A DNA stretch of 64,000 bases from Acanthochlamys bracteata (GCA_019914995.1 CM034140.1:620001-684000); one strand, 5' to 3'. Counted from the stretch's first letter, positions 12,742-25,499 are shown. Program-made: numbers and translations. Notes: generated by a model from the sequence alone, not told the origin.

Positions 12742-12820
12742 TGGGCTCACAAAATGTCTCTGTTCATAGTTAATGGGCCTACAAGGGCCAACATGGCCTT
12801 GTCCAGATACAAAAACCCTA
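12742..12820 (+). promoter_or_regulatory. Ribosomal-protein promoter: site II and telo-box motifs
   Basis: TGGGCT at 12742-12747 and TGGGCC at 12774-12779 are followed by AGGGCCA at 12784-12790, and AAACCCTA lies at 12813-12820. Site II (TGGGCY) plus a telo box shortly before the start is the usual arrangement of plant ribosomal protein promoters and fits the eL19 gene starting at 12930. Confidence 0.65.
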
Positions 12821-12929
12821 GAGCAACTTCGCGATGGTCGTATAATAGTCCGAGAGCCGCCGCTGTTGTCGCTCTCTTTCTGTTTTCTTCAGTTTTCTGT
12901 AACAAAGAAGCGGCGCAAACGAAGGAGAG

Positions 12930-14704
<1,775 letters not shown>

Positions 14705-15871
14705 ATGATAGATGTTGAAGCTTGATCCGGAAGAAGCTGGGATTTAGCATATGCTTTTTTTTAATCAGTTGTTTTATAATGCAAAAACTACTAGAGGACA
14801 CTTAGTATGCCACTATGTTCTTAACCTTTGTATCAAATGTTCTCATGGCTGAAAATTTCTGGTTTCCCTCAAGTTTATGTTATTACTGTATTATGTTGAA
14901 AGTAGTTTTGTGATTTTTCTCTGTTACTGGTATCGGTTGTGTTCTTTCTTCCTGAGTCATCTCCTGGAGCTGATTTTGAAAATGAATTATCATAGCTGAT
15001 TTTGTTTGTTGGTCAACTTTACATGGTTTATAGCCGACACTTTTGTTGCTACGGCCTGTGTCATTGTAAGAATCATTCAGATTCATGTTTAGAGATTGCT
15101 CCAATGCTTGTTGTTGGATGGTTAGCTTTTTTTCAATGGCTTTCTGGCATTATTCTGGTTGATGGTTGATTATGCGTGCAAAATACAAGAAAGAAACATA
15201 AGACACTAAAAAAATGTACGTTTAATGAAATTGTAAACCAAGCACACAAAATCCAACCGCATTGAAGTAGAGCAGCGATTCCATTTCATCTCATAGCTTA
15301 ATTGTGTTAGTCTGCCGCAACTGGGTCTCCCTGAGCTAGGTAATGAAAACATAAGTCGTAACCCAGGTGGACCGAACTTGGTTTGTGTTCTCCCTCCAAC
15401 CCTGAGCTCATCACTTTATCGCAATTTCTCATAAGTTTTTGCCACCCCTTGTATTTGTATCAGCTAGGCAATTTCCTCATTAAACGGATTGTAGATTTCA
15501 CCTTTTGTGGCACATTGACGAGATCCTCATGCATATATAGTACAAGTTCTTGCTGCAAGAAAATATTTAAACCAACTTGTGAGGGAAGACTGCCAGGCTA
15601 TTGGGCAGCACAACATGCGCAACTCAGACGAATGTTATCTGGAGGAGAATGAACTTGAGGTAGGTTTAATTTCTAGACTATCGTATCTGAAGGTGACGAC
15701 ATGAATTCTAAAATCATGTTACTATCCAATTGATGATGAATTTGTAATTCCGGTGGCAATCTTGTTTTCTAGGCTATCGCACTGTTGCTGCTGACAGGTT
15801 TGTGTCGGAAAAAAATAAACATAATCGTACTTTCAAATACAGCGATAGAGCAGTAAGTTTCTTTTCTTGTC

Positions 15872-15879
15872 TATAAATA
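15872..15879 (+). promoter_or_regulatory. TATA box of the first ATL gene
   Basis: TATAAATA lies 59 bases before the ATG at 15938, a spacing that fits a short 5' UTR of about 30 bases. Assignment rests on position and sequence only. Confidence 0.5.
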
Positions 15880-15937
15880 GCTCAAAAAACTTGTTTTTAA
15901 AATATTGCCGTTAAAGTTGTGCAAGTTAGAAGTCTAA

Positions 15938-16381
15938 ATGGCTAGCAACTGCACTTCGCCTTCGGACCATTGCGCCGGCGACAACCATAACAGTTTGTCG
16001 TCAAGGATCATCATGGCCGCTGTTATATCTTGTTTCATCCTCTTCGCCTTCGCCATTTGGTTTTGCATATGCCGCGAGTACCTTCAACGAATTTCTAACC
16101 AACAAGGAGCTGCATCTGGAGGAGGCACCAATCGCAAAACTCTAGCATCTTTACCGATGTTTGTGTACTCCGCAGAAGACGAAAGCAGAGAAGATAAGGC
16201 AGAGTGCCCGGTGTGCTTGATGGAGTTCAAAGAAGGGGAGGAGGGTTGCCTTTTGCCGCTGTGCCGGCACAAGTTTCATGTAGAGTGCATTGAAATGTGG
16301 CTTATGACACATTCCACTTGCCCTTTATGCAGAGCTGCAGTTGTCAAGGAAGTTGAAGCATTACCGGAGCTAGATGTCTGA
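15938..16381 (+). CDS. ATL-type RING-H2 E3 ubiquitin ligase, cluster gene 1
   Basis: Intronless, 147 residues. ATL proteins are membrane-anchored E3 ligases that pass ubiquitin from an E2 to targets, often in defence and stress responses (family knowledge). Residues about 24-43 form one hydrophobic membrane segment (IIMAAVISCFILFAFAIWFC). The GLD-like segment is reduced to KTLASLPMFVYSAED. The RING-H2 at residues 90-131 is complete: CPVC, then C109, H111 and H114, C117, and CPLC. Spacing is Cx2Cx15CxHx2Hx2Cx10Cx2C. The C-terminus is ELDV, related to the LPV end of its neighbours. It is the first of a same-strand array; no specific substrate can be inferred. Confidence 0.9.
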   Translation: MASNCTSPSDHCAGDNHNSLSSRIIMAAVISCFILFAFAIWFCICREYLQRISNQQGAASGGGTNRKTLASLPMFVYSAEDESREDKAECPVCLMEFKEGEEGCLLPLCRHKFHVECIEMWLMTHSTCPLCRAAVVKEVEALPELDV

Positions 16382-17443
16382 GACTGAGATCTAAACTTTG
16401 TACCCTTAATTTTGAGCACTTCTGGTTGTTATTGAACTGCGTGTTCTTTTTTTTTAATGAATTAAGAGAAGATGTTCCTATGTGTAGCACATGAATTATC
16501 TGTAAGGTGTTGATAATTTGCAATGTTTTTTCTCCACTTCCTTTCTTTTTTTTGGTAGTTTTGGTTTCCAAGAAAAACTTGCTCTGCCTACTTATTGTTT
16601 TTTTCAACAGTTGATTGATGAGCTCTTTTAACTGAGTTTGAGTTGGCATTAACATGTGTACATATATTGCACTAGAATTATTTCAGTATCATCAGCTGTA
16701 TAATATGTCGTTAACAAAACGTTGAAGAAACCAATATATATATTATATATAATATAACAGAAGACTATGAAATATTAAGCATATCTTGTACCATTATCTT
16801 GCATATGCACATTGAATTTGGATAAAAAAGTAAACACGCATAACATGAACTGCTAATCCAATAAGATACGAGTCATTAAAAAAAACCGTGAAAAAATTAA
16901 TCGACTGCGTTCTTTCCAACAAAGTCAACTAATTCATAAATCCGCGATTATGTCTATATACACTACCTATCATATATTCTTCTCATGAAAAAATTAATGT
17001 GTGTATACTCGTTGGTGTTTGAAGTACTTTTCAAACTCTTTTCTTTAACATTTTATTTTAGCGTATTTCAATAAATTTTTATAATTTTTATAAAAATTTT
17101 AAAATTACAAAAAATTTTATATCATAAAATTTTATTATATTTTAAAATAAAAAGATAAAATAAAAAGTCTTTAGTAGTTTCATTTAAAAATGTTTTTTAT
17201 AAGCACTTACAAATATCTCTCTAGTGATATATTATCCACTTGCCATTGCTTGGTCATGTATTTAAGTATACATAGCTGGAATTTTATGTTTTCTTTTTCA
17301 GTCACATTGAAGTATAGTCATCAACATTGTTGAGATATTTCATTATTTCAAAACTATATATGTAAGACAATATTCATGGCGCTTATTAAGTGAACTAGCT
17401 ACAAGTGAAAGGTCATTCTATGCAAAACATGTGCCTCCTAAGT

Positions 17444-17759
17444 ATGAGTGGCAATTCGGATTTATATGTCGATTCCGAATCAATTCATATAATAATTGAG
17501 TTAAAATTATTCAACCATAATTCGATCTATTTATTTATATAGATTAAAATTATCAATTTTAATCCAACCTATTTAATATTGGATCAAATTCGAATCGACC
17601 TATTTAATAATTAAATTTATTAAAATAAAAATTATAAATATTAATTTTTAATAATATGTATATATATATATATATATTATTAATTATGGTATATCTAAAA
17701 AGAAAAATATTAATATTGTTATATTTATAAATTAAGTAAAAATTAGTTAAATTAGGATA

Positions 17760-17800
<41 letters not shown>

Positions 17801-18280
17801 AATAGGATATATGCACATGTCATTCTTAAAGGCATATATCATAATTTCAATTTGACAAAAGATATATATTTTGTTTTTGTGTCATTTTAATTAAGAGTTC
17901 CGATGGAGATCGATTCGTATTACGATTGAGTTGAAATTTTATCAACATGTTCCTAACTCATGGTTCTTCATATCCAACGGTGAAGATTAGATTTGGAGAG
18001 CTTTCCGGCCACTTTTGGCCAGCATGTATACACATGTACCTTTAAGAATGGCATGTGCTTATATCCTATCCATATATATATATATATATATAAACTAAAT
18101 TCAAATTTTTTACTATTATTCTCTAATTATTAAGTAATATATACTATATAAATAATTATACGGATTAAACAGATCAATCTGAATTTATTTAAATTTTTAG
18201 ATCGACCCAAAATCGATCCCGAATTCGGTTAAAATTTGATCCGAACTCGAATTTTTCGGATCGAATCAGAGCCACCCCTA
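17444..18280. mobile_element. MITE family A, copy 2, interrupted by another MITE
   Basis: An 837-bp block between exact 9-bp duplications CTCCTAAGT at 17435-17443 and 18281-18289. The left end has GAGTGGCAATTCGG; the right end, read inward, is TAGGGGTGGCTCTGATTCG, matching the left end of copy 1. The interior follows copy 1 (for example TTAAGTAATATATACTATAT in both) except that a (TA)n tract and a foreign inverted-repeat element (17799-18071) sit where copy 1 has only a short AT run. The remainder of 16382-19069 has no gene that I can see. Confidence 0.82.
17799..18071. mobile_element. Nested MITE with about 34-bp terminal inverted repeats
   Basis: The left end GGAATAGGATATATGCACAT continues to CTTAAAGG; the right end read inward is GGATAGGATATAAGCACATG and continues to CTTAAAGG. 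The two arms match over about 34 bases with three or four differences. The element is about 273 bp, non-coding, and flanked on both sides by (TA)n, so the target duplication cannot be resolved. It lies wholly inside family A copy 2 and is therefore younger than that insertion. Confidence 0.75.
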
Positions 18281-19069
18281 CTCCTAAGTCCGTAAGACTT
18301 ATTATTCTATTTTTTCACATCAATCTGACATGGTCGTTAATTAAAATAATTAAAACACAGAAATTCCTCTAGATATATATAATGAGAGTAATTATACGGT
18401 GCACGTAGTCGTATAACTATAAAATTTATATTTTATTGGGAAGGGTTATATAATTTGGAAAGTTAATATATAAAAAAATGAATAGTTAAGGTTTCGTAAA
18501 CTTTTAGCGGGTAAAATTATGAATTTCATGCTGTGACAAGCATAGTACAATTTTTGTCAGCCCAAAAATAACATAGTTAACTGGCCATAACTGTATATGG
18601 GCCTAAGCCCAATACCTAAACTCAGTACGTAATTTGCATCGGCTCTTTCTTATACAAATAAAAATGTAAAAGGGCCTAGGCCAATACCCAAATCACAAAA
18701 TGATAAACTACTTTCGTATTAGTTAGTTTCCACGTTTGTTGACATCCGCTTAAACAGAAGAGTTGTCTCGAATTTTTCTTTCTTATTTTTATAAAAAATA
18801 ATCATTTCGTAGCTTCTACAAGACTTCTTAATGGGATCCCAAAGTCTGACTTCTATTTTTTTTATATGTGCTTTCGCCAATTTTATTCAGACTTTTCTTT
18901 TTCAGATAATTAAATTCCGAGAACCATCAATTATTTATTGAAGAAAAAGGAGGAGAAGAAAAATGTAGAACATAAATCACAAGATTCATGATCCTTCTAT
19001 TTGCAAAATCTTCATATAATTGCATTATTAATCTAGTTACTGCTACTTATTTATTAATCTGTTGTATAC

Positions 19070-19579
19070 ATGGCGTACCACTGTCCTTTCGGTTGTTCCG
19101 GCAACAATCTAACTTGGCCGGAAGCGTTGGGGACAGCTGCTATCATGCTCGCAGTCGGAGCATTTGCAGTCATCTCTTATTACTACATACGCAAGTTTTG
19201 TTGCAGAAACCGCAATCGACAGACGAGCAGAAGCGTTACTGCTCTCGATTTGCCTCCATCCAATTACACTGCCTACACGGACATCGGGCTCGATCAGCAG
19301 AGCTTTGCAGCTCTACCGGGTTTCGTCTATTCGGCAAGAAATAATTCAGAAGGTGGTGATGCTGAAGAGAATAAGCCGGAGTGTTATATTTGTTTGATGG
19401 AGTTTACCTCCGGCGAGGTCGTTAAGATGCTTCCAAGATGCAGTCACAAGTTTCACGAGGACTGTATAGGGATGTGGCTTCGGTCGCATAACACGTGTCC
19501 ATACTGCCGCACGTCGGTGATTAACGCCCCTGCCGGCGTTACCACTGCCGCTGCAACATCTCAAGTATTACCTGTCTGA
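19070..19579 (+). CDS. ATL-type RING-H2 E3 ubiquitin ligase, cluster gene 2
   Basis: Intronless, 169 residues, with a Cys-rich N-terminal tip (MAYHCPFGCSGNN). A membrane segment lies at about 21-40, followed by a basic stop-transfer (RKFCCRNRNR). The GLD motif is well kept (GLDQQSFAALPGFVYS, residues 73-88). The RING-H2 at 105-146 is complete: CYIC, C124, H126, H129, C132, then CPYC. The Pro before C124 region (MLPRCSHKFH) and the Trp after C132 (CIGMWL) are E2-contact positions typical of active ATL ligases. The protein ends in VLPV, shared with other cluster members. It is the best-preserved ATL in the array. Confidence 0.92.
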   Translation: MAYHCPFGCSGNNLTWPEALGTAAIMLAVGAFAVISYYYIRKFCCRNRNRQTSRSVTALDLPPSNYTAYTDIGLDQQSFAALPGFVYSARNNSEGGDAEENKPECYICLMEFTSGEVVKMLPRCSHKFHEDCIGMWLRSHNTCPYCRTSVINAPAGVTTAAATSQVLPV

Positions 19580-20584
19580 TATAAAGCTGCCAGCCGATAA
19601 CTTTTAAAAGGATAACCCACTGTTTGTACCAGGTGTATATAATGTTAGTGCTAGACAGTATTATATATTATTAAGTGTGGATTTTAATTTTTGAGTGTAA
19701 ACCAATTTGTTCTTCTTGAAAAATTTACAACATTAGAGATTATGTAAAGCTATTTGTTCCTCTTTTCTTTTTTGTTTTTTAACTGTTTATTTCAATGTCC
19801 ATGAGATTTCTTCGCTAATGGAGAGCACACTAGTGCCTATGCTTGTTTTTTGATTGTTGTTCTATGTTTTAATTTTTTGGCACTACCACTGCTGCTGCCG
19901 CTGGCACCCTTTAGGATTCCAAATTTGTTCTTCCTCTTTTATGGATCAAATAAAATCTATACTCGTGCACAGTTTTAAACAAAATAATTTGAATAAAACT
20001 CTTAATTGAGGGGGGGAAAATAGTTCACGAGGCATACCTGCATCACACCATAAAAAAGAAATATTTTGATTAATTTTTTTCTTTTCTTAATTTGAAATTT
20101 TGTATATAATAATATAGTGTACTTTACTTGAATTTAATGAATAATTCAACAATTTTTATAGTCAATTTAAGCTTCCAATGGCAATGCCATTTTACTCAAA
20201 ATAAATAATAAATATTAATTAAGTAAAAAAATAAAAATGAAACTTCTGTGACGTTTCTCATTGAAAATTGCGTATTGGTTTCAAAAACCTTCCAATTCAT
20301 TATGCGATTGAAGTATTTGCTTAAGTGAAAAATCAGTATTTAAGGAGAAAGTGGATTAGGCATTTTGTCATCAATGACCTTGTGATTAGACAAGTTTCGA
20401 TTAAAGTCTATCTATCAAACACAGAAGTTATGTAGTGATTTCGAAGCAATTTAATAAACAATTCAATAATCTCAACGAACTGGTTGTGATTCTGTTAAAA
20501 TCTTCTTAACTAGCTAGCTCCTATTTAAAATTCCAAACAACTGATCCCATTTCGATTCTTAGAGAAAGCTCGAAAAGCTAAGCA

Positions 20585-20956
20585 ATGGAGACTACAGTCT
20601 CAATCTTCGGCTTCAACTTCAATCTTCACGGCAAAGCTGGAACCATTGTTTTCGCGACCGTCGGCGGCTTGTTCGTTTTAATATGGGCTTTGTGTTGCTG
20701 CTGCATCTGTGGTTTCAGCTGGCCAAAGTGGCTGCGTCTTCCAAGCCGCAGCCGTCCTTCAAGAAACCGCGGTGCTTCTGCCACGACTGTCGCCGCCGTA
20801 CGACCTCCGACTAGAGCCAGTACTACAGCTTCTTCTGGTGCTACTAGCACAACAGGCACAGCTATACCTAGTACAACTACCACTAGTGGGAATACAACCA
20901 ATGATAAAGCTGCTGGTTCAATTTCCAATGCCTCAGACAAGGAGTTGCCTGTCTGA
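20585..20956 (+). CDS. RING-less ATL paralogue: small membrane-anchored protein
   Basis: Open frame of 123 residues starting METTVSIFGFNFNLHGKAG. One membrane segment lies at about 20-41 (IVFATVGGLFVLIWALCCCC). CGFSWPKWLRLPSRSR follows, then a Thr/Ser/Ala-rich low-complexity stalk, and the chain ends in KELPV. There is no RING and no Zn-ligand cluster after the stalk. The LHGKA motif plus membrane segment plus W-P block also occurs in the pseudogene at 21333 (LHGKARIIF, CPWPSC), which does carry a RING remnant. So this is a paralogue that lost the catalytic domain but kept the C-terminal LPV. It has a possible TATA-like TATTTAAA near 20522. It could be a functional RING-less partner or just a decaying copy. 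Confidence 0.6.
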   Translation: METTVSIFGFNFNLHGKAGTIVFATVGGLFVLIWALCCCCICGFSWPKWLRLPSRSRPSRNRGASATTVAAVRPPTRASTTASSGATSTTGTAIPSTTTTSGNTTNDKAAGSISNASDKELPV

Positions 20957-21332
20957 TGATAAGTTTGTTCTACTGTTAAAGCTTGTAAAATGAATGATCG
21001 ATAGCAATGGCGTATACAGATAGATTAATTGTTTCACAAATTAATATAACGTCTCAGGTAGAAATCTATACGCAGATGTTTGAATATTTCGGAAAAATTC
21101 TCCCAATTTTTTATTCATCTTCCTTGAACAGCCAACTACCGCGTCTACGTTTTAAATGTTAACATTTTAAAAGCATTGCACACAAGGTGGCAAAGTCGTT
21201 GAAGATGAACGATTTTGATCTTTGCCCAAACGCCCCCTTAGATGTTGCACGCCATCTTCTTCAAATTGCCAAACTCAGAATCAAATCTGTCTCATCAGTA
21301 ATCAAACACGAATTAATTGGGTAGGTACATAT

Positions 21333-21858
21333 ATGGATATGTCAAACAACTCCGGCAACAACTCAGGCAACGAACTCCACGGCAAGGCAAGGATCATCTT
21401 CAATGCCATCTTCTTCCCCGTCCTCGTCCTGATCTTTCTCAGCATAATTTGGTGTGTCGGCGGTTGTCCCTGGCCTTCATGCTCGAGACGGCGACGGGCC
21501 TATAATCCACCCATAAGAACAACTACTACTTTGCAAGCAAGAGCACCAGCTGCAAGCAATACTACTACTTCAAACAACAACAACCTGCAGCCAGGGACTG
21601 ATCAAGTAGTACGTGACGCCAAAGCGCCTCCTTCGGTTCCGTCGTTCGATGTACTCCCGGCCATTAGGAGATCATGAAGAAGTACTCGACTGCGCGATTT
21701 GTTTGGGGAAGTTTGAAGACGTGAGAAGGGGCGACTGTTGATGGTTTGTGGACACAGCTTCCATGCTGAATGTATTGAAGAATGGTTTTAAGTTTCATTC
21801 TACGTGTCCAATCTGCCGGTCACCGGTAGAAACTACCGTTGTACATTTGCCTGTTTGA
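21333..21858 (+). pseudogene. Broken ATL RING-H2 gene
   Basis: The frame from 21333 (MDMSNNSGNNSGNELHGKA) encodes a membrane segment and a Thr/Asn-rich stalk but stops at 21675-21677. The RING continues in other frames: LDCAICLGKFEDV up to a stop near 21739, VCGHSFHAECIEEWF in the next frame ending at a stop near 21790, then HSTCPICRSPVETT ending HLPV at 21858. At least three disruptions separate the parts, so no complete protein can be made. It is closest to the gene at 24428 in its RING wording and to 20585 in its N-terminus. Confidence 0.85.
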
Positions 21859-22834
21859 GTTTGCTGCAAGTTACTGAAATCTGAGACCAAGTGTGTGTAC
21901 GAGCGAATGGACATAATTAGTAATGGTTGCCGTACAAAAATTCTCAAAACTCGAAGAACATCACTTATAAATTTTTCCATCGCCAAATATATGTATATAT
22001 TTTCAGATCTAAAAACCATGCGTGAATCATTTCTCCACTTAAGGCCATTACATACATTTCCGAAGCAACTGATCTATAGAAACTAGTAAAAATTCTCAAC
22101 TTTCATAATTTGTTCATTTGAAAAGCAAGCAGAAAATTTCCTAACTTCTTGCGGAAACCTTAATTACTAATTAGCTAAGTATACCTAATCTGCGTTGACG
22201 TTGCAGATGTAGTCGTAGTTTCCAAGACGTACTATACGGCGACTACTAACTATATCTGAATTCAACCATGAAAACATCCTCGAAATTGCAGGTATTGTTC
22301 TCAATTAACCCCTTCTCCAAATCGTATGTTCTTTTCAGGGATGCGGTGATGCCGTGCATTTGATTGGAGGTAGATTTATTAGTTAATCCTTCATAATTAA
22401 CACACAAAAACAAGGAATGAGTTGGACGATTCAAAGTCTCACATATAATTCACGAGAGAGTTAATATTTATCCCTCAAACGAGTCCATATATATTCTCTC
22501 TAATATTATCCGAGAATCAATCATAAACTTCGAAATAAACTCAGTTTTTTATAATTGAGTTTGAAAATAAAATTAAATATTATTTAATAAAGATAAAAAT
22601 AAAATTTTTTTATTTATATTAAAAATAACATTTCTTTATTTATTTTATATTAAAATTGAGTTTGAAAAAAGTGAATTTGGTGAGTTGGTAAATAAGTCTT
22701 TAAGTCCTAATTACCATTCCATTTCGGAATGGACTTAAGAAACCGCTCCAATCTTCTCGGTTGACATTTAAAATGGCATGAAATATGGATAATTTCTTCT
22801 AATGAATTCATATATTGTTTTATCCAAAGCAATA

Positions 22835-23611
22835 ATGGCAGGCTATTGGACGGGCGGCCGATCACCAATCGGAGATCCAAATGTCTACCTCTTTCCGCCC
22901 CAGCCTGTTGCTCCTTGCAGCAGTGATTGCAATAGCAAGGTCGCCGGCGGCATCGCAATTGCCATCATTATCCCTGCCGGCATCATAGCCAGCATCATCC
23001 TTTGCTGTTGCTGGGACAACATCTCAAAGCTCCTACGGTTTCTATTTTCCTCTTTTCTGAGGATAATACCGTTCTGCGGGCACCACACACACCGGTCTAG
23101 CGTAACACCTCACGTTCTGCTGCCGACAAGAACCACTGCTGCTTCTTCTTCCATATCTATCACTACAACCGCAGCCGGTAATACTCATTCAGTTGATGGC
23201 CAGATCACAAGTAGTACTACTTATTCTCACGATCCGATGCAGACAACATCCACCGCAGCAGCTGTAGATGTCACTATGAGTACCGCCAGTAACAGCAATG
23301 TTTCAGTAGATGAGACGATGGCTACTGCAACTCCAGCTTCAACGTCACCGTCGCAAATTAATAATAATAATTATCAGAAAAGATCTGCTTCAACTCCATC
23401 TTTCGAGTACACAAGGCATGTATCATATCGAATAGATGATGACGATAAACTTGAGTGCGTGGTTTGCCTGCAACAATTTAAAGATGGTGAAAAAGGTAGG
23501 TTGTTGATGGCGTGTGGGCATTGTTTCCATGCTGAATGCATCGACGAATGGCTTAAGTTGCACCCGTCTTGCCCCATCTGCCGGACGACGGTGGTCCGTG
23601 GAAACCAATAA
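22835..23611 (+). CDS. ATL-type RING-H2 protein with long Ser/Thr-rich stalk, cluster gene 3
   Basis: 258 residues from MAGYWTGGRSPIGDPN; an in-frame ATG at 22802 would add 11 residues but is less plausible. A Pro-rich N-terminus with CSSDC is followed by a hydrophobic segment at about 37-61 (VAGGIAIAIIIPAGIIASII). A 140-residue Ser/Thr/Asn-rich stalk comes next. The RING-H2 at 208-249 is complete: CVVC, C227, H229, H232, C235, CPIC. The GLD motif is replaced by STPSFEYTRHVSYR. The frame stops at RGNQ; the downstream bases CAGCTGCATGCCTGTTTGA resemble an old LPV-stop end, so the present stop may be secondary. Function: predicted membrane E3 ligase. Confidence 0.85.
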   Translation: MAGYWTGGRSPIGDPNVYLFPPQPVAPCSSDCNSKVAGGIAIAIIIPAGIIASIILCCCWDNISKLLRFLFSSFLRIIPFCGHHTHRSSVTPHVLLPTRTTAASSSISITTTAAGNTHSVDGQITSSTTYSHDPMQTTSTAAAVDVTMSTASNSNVSVDETMATATPASTSPSQINNNNYQKRSASTPSFEYTRHVSYRIDDDDKLECVVCLQQFKDGEKGRLLMACGHCFHAECIDEWLKLHPSCPICRTTVVRGNQ

Positions 23612-23879
23612 CATCATATGTACAGCAACAGCTGCATGCCTGTTTGACTTCAAGTTTCTGTTTTTTAGATTGGATAAAAATGTTTCTGCATTTTTATATT
23701 TCTTGTTCTTTGGTTTCGAGATTTTGACCAAACTATGGTGATTGATATTCACTTAAACTTTAATCTTTCTATTTTTTTTGTAAGTTTTAATTTCGGATGC
23801 GAAGAACATGTCAATCGCAAAAGCATGCAGCCGCCGACAAGATCATACCCGCGCGTTCTCTGGTATATAGTTGGGATCC

Positions 23880-23975
23880 CAATGATTCCATCCATTACTG
23901 CCATCATAAGTACCGTGGAAACTAATTAACGTATAGTAGAACAGCTGCCGGTTTGAGTTCATATCTGGATTTCTT
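23880..23975 (+). pseudogene. Relic of an ATL gene 3' end
   Basis: CCGTGGAAACTAATTAACG, then a GTATAGTAGAACAGCTGCC stretch and GGTTTGAGTTCA, repeat the 3' end of the gene just upstream (CCGTGGAAACCAATAAC then AACAGCTGC and GTTTGACTTCA at about 23597-23653). The relic still reads as an L-P-V-stop end. No RING is recognisable before it. It is probably the end of a duplicated copy whose body has been lost. Confidence 0.45.
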
Positions 23976-24427
23976 TTCCCGTCTGTATAAATTCAAGTTT
24001 CAGGATCGATCATTCTTTTGCTTTCTAAATTAAGAGAGAACGTTAGTTGCCGTCGGTTTGATTATCATTGTCAGTGACAAATCAATCAGTTAATACATCA
24101 CATTAATTTCGTTTTCATCAGAACGAGTTTGTTTAATTTCTTGTTGACATTGCAACAGTTTCCGGTAAGAATAATTAATCCGTGGTCGTTGAGTCGAAGG
24201 CAACCCATTTTTATTATTTAATTATTCAAGAATACTTGCTTGGATTAGTTTCATCTGTCAAATCTGGGTTGTATTTTCTTCTCCGTTCTAGCTCTATCAA
24301 TCAAACAACAATTTCTCACTATATATATATACGGGATCGATGATGGACAGTATACATATCTATATACATATATGTGAAGAACATGCCACGCCGGCAAGAT
24401 TCTATGAATGCGTAGATCTTCTACGCC

Positions 24428-24865
24428 GTGGTTCTCAATTTCATGGCTTTCCATTTAATCTGCCTGATCATTCTCACTGTCAAGTGGTGCATCTTCAGAA
24501 TCTGCTGTACCGTTGCTCGCCGCCTCAGATGGAACCGTGCCACGAACTATACGTTGCCTAACTGCAGAATTACTACTGCTAATGCTCCAGTGATCACTCA
24601 AGCAGCTGGTGTTTACTTTCCTTCGTTGGCATCGCTGCAAGTACTGCCGATGGAAGCTGTTCATCAAGATGTAGTACACAAGTGCGTGGCTTGTTTGGGG
24701 AAGTTTGAGGATGATATAGGTGAGAAGAGAAGGTTGCAGATGGTTTGTGGCCATAGCTTCCATGCCGAGTGCATCTTGGAATGGTTCAAGTTGCATTCAT
24801 CGTGCCCCCATCTGCCATCAGCCATTGAAACTAATACCACTGCGGGGATAGCTGCCGTTGTTTGA
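24428..24865 (+). CDS. ATL paralogue with damaged RING (last zinc ligands lost)
   Basis: Open frame of 145 residues; the alternative start is the sixth residue (MAFHLICLI). A membrane segment lies at about 6-27, followed by a basic stretch. The first six RING ligands are intact: CVAC, then C, H, H, C in MVCGHSFHAEC, and EWFKLHSSC. The terminal CPIC is replaced by CPHLPS. The bases CCCCCATCTGCCATC show why: one extra C shifts the frame through the CPIC codons, and the original frame returns at the Ile-Glu-Thr that aligns with VETT of the neighbour at 21333. It therefore cannot bind the second zinc normally. It may be a pseudogene with an accidental long frame, or an inactive variant. Confidence 0.5.
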   Translation: MVLNFMAFHLICLIILTVKWCIFRICCTVARRLRWNRATNYTLPNCRITTANAPVITQAAGVYFPSLASLQVLPMEAVHQDVVHKCVACLGKFEDDIGEKRRLQMVCGHSFHAECILEWFKLHSSCPHLPSAIETNTTAGIAAVV

Positions 24866-25499
24866 GTTCAATGGTCTGTTTTTCTTTTTCTTTCTTTCTT
24901 TTTTTTCTTTTTGTGAGGGGGAGGAGAGGAATTCAAAGTTCAGAAATTTGATGACCTGTTGTGTATATATATGTGTATGTAGATAATATTTATCAATTAA
25001 TTAATTAATTAAAATGTAGCTCAAATCGATTGTCAATGGAGTTCCTTTTAGTTTGCTACTCAATAATGGAAACCAGATCATTTACTCAACTACGAAAGAA
25101 AACAACCGCAACATTGCTCCAATCTTCAAAAGTTACTTTTGACATAGCAGAGCAATCCCAAGTTTTAGAATTAAATTTCCTGCAACTTAATTAATGCTAC
25201 ATATGAATATGAAGAAATCTTAATAATTATATCCTTCATCATGAAGAGTAGTCGCTGCAGTCGAATAATTTATCTGTGCCTCGAAACTAACTAGTTAGCC
25301 TATTGCTTTTCAATCAAGTTTAATATTTAAGAATGGTAGCTCAAGTCAATCGATCGTCAATAGAGTTCTCTCAGACAACACGAAACAAAGCCGGCATTGC
25401 TCCTAAAGTCCAACTTCAGCTAGTAGAAACCAATCAAGCTAAGCCATTAAAGACAGATCCCACCGGTGAACAGTAGTTGTATCAGTAATGATTGATCGA

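Noticed and set aside
15383..15652. 89-codon open frame upstream of the ATL cluster.
   Set aside because: No RING, membrane segment or other ATL trait; probably chance.
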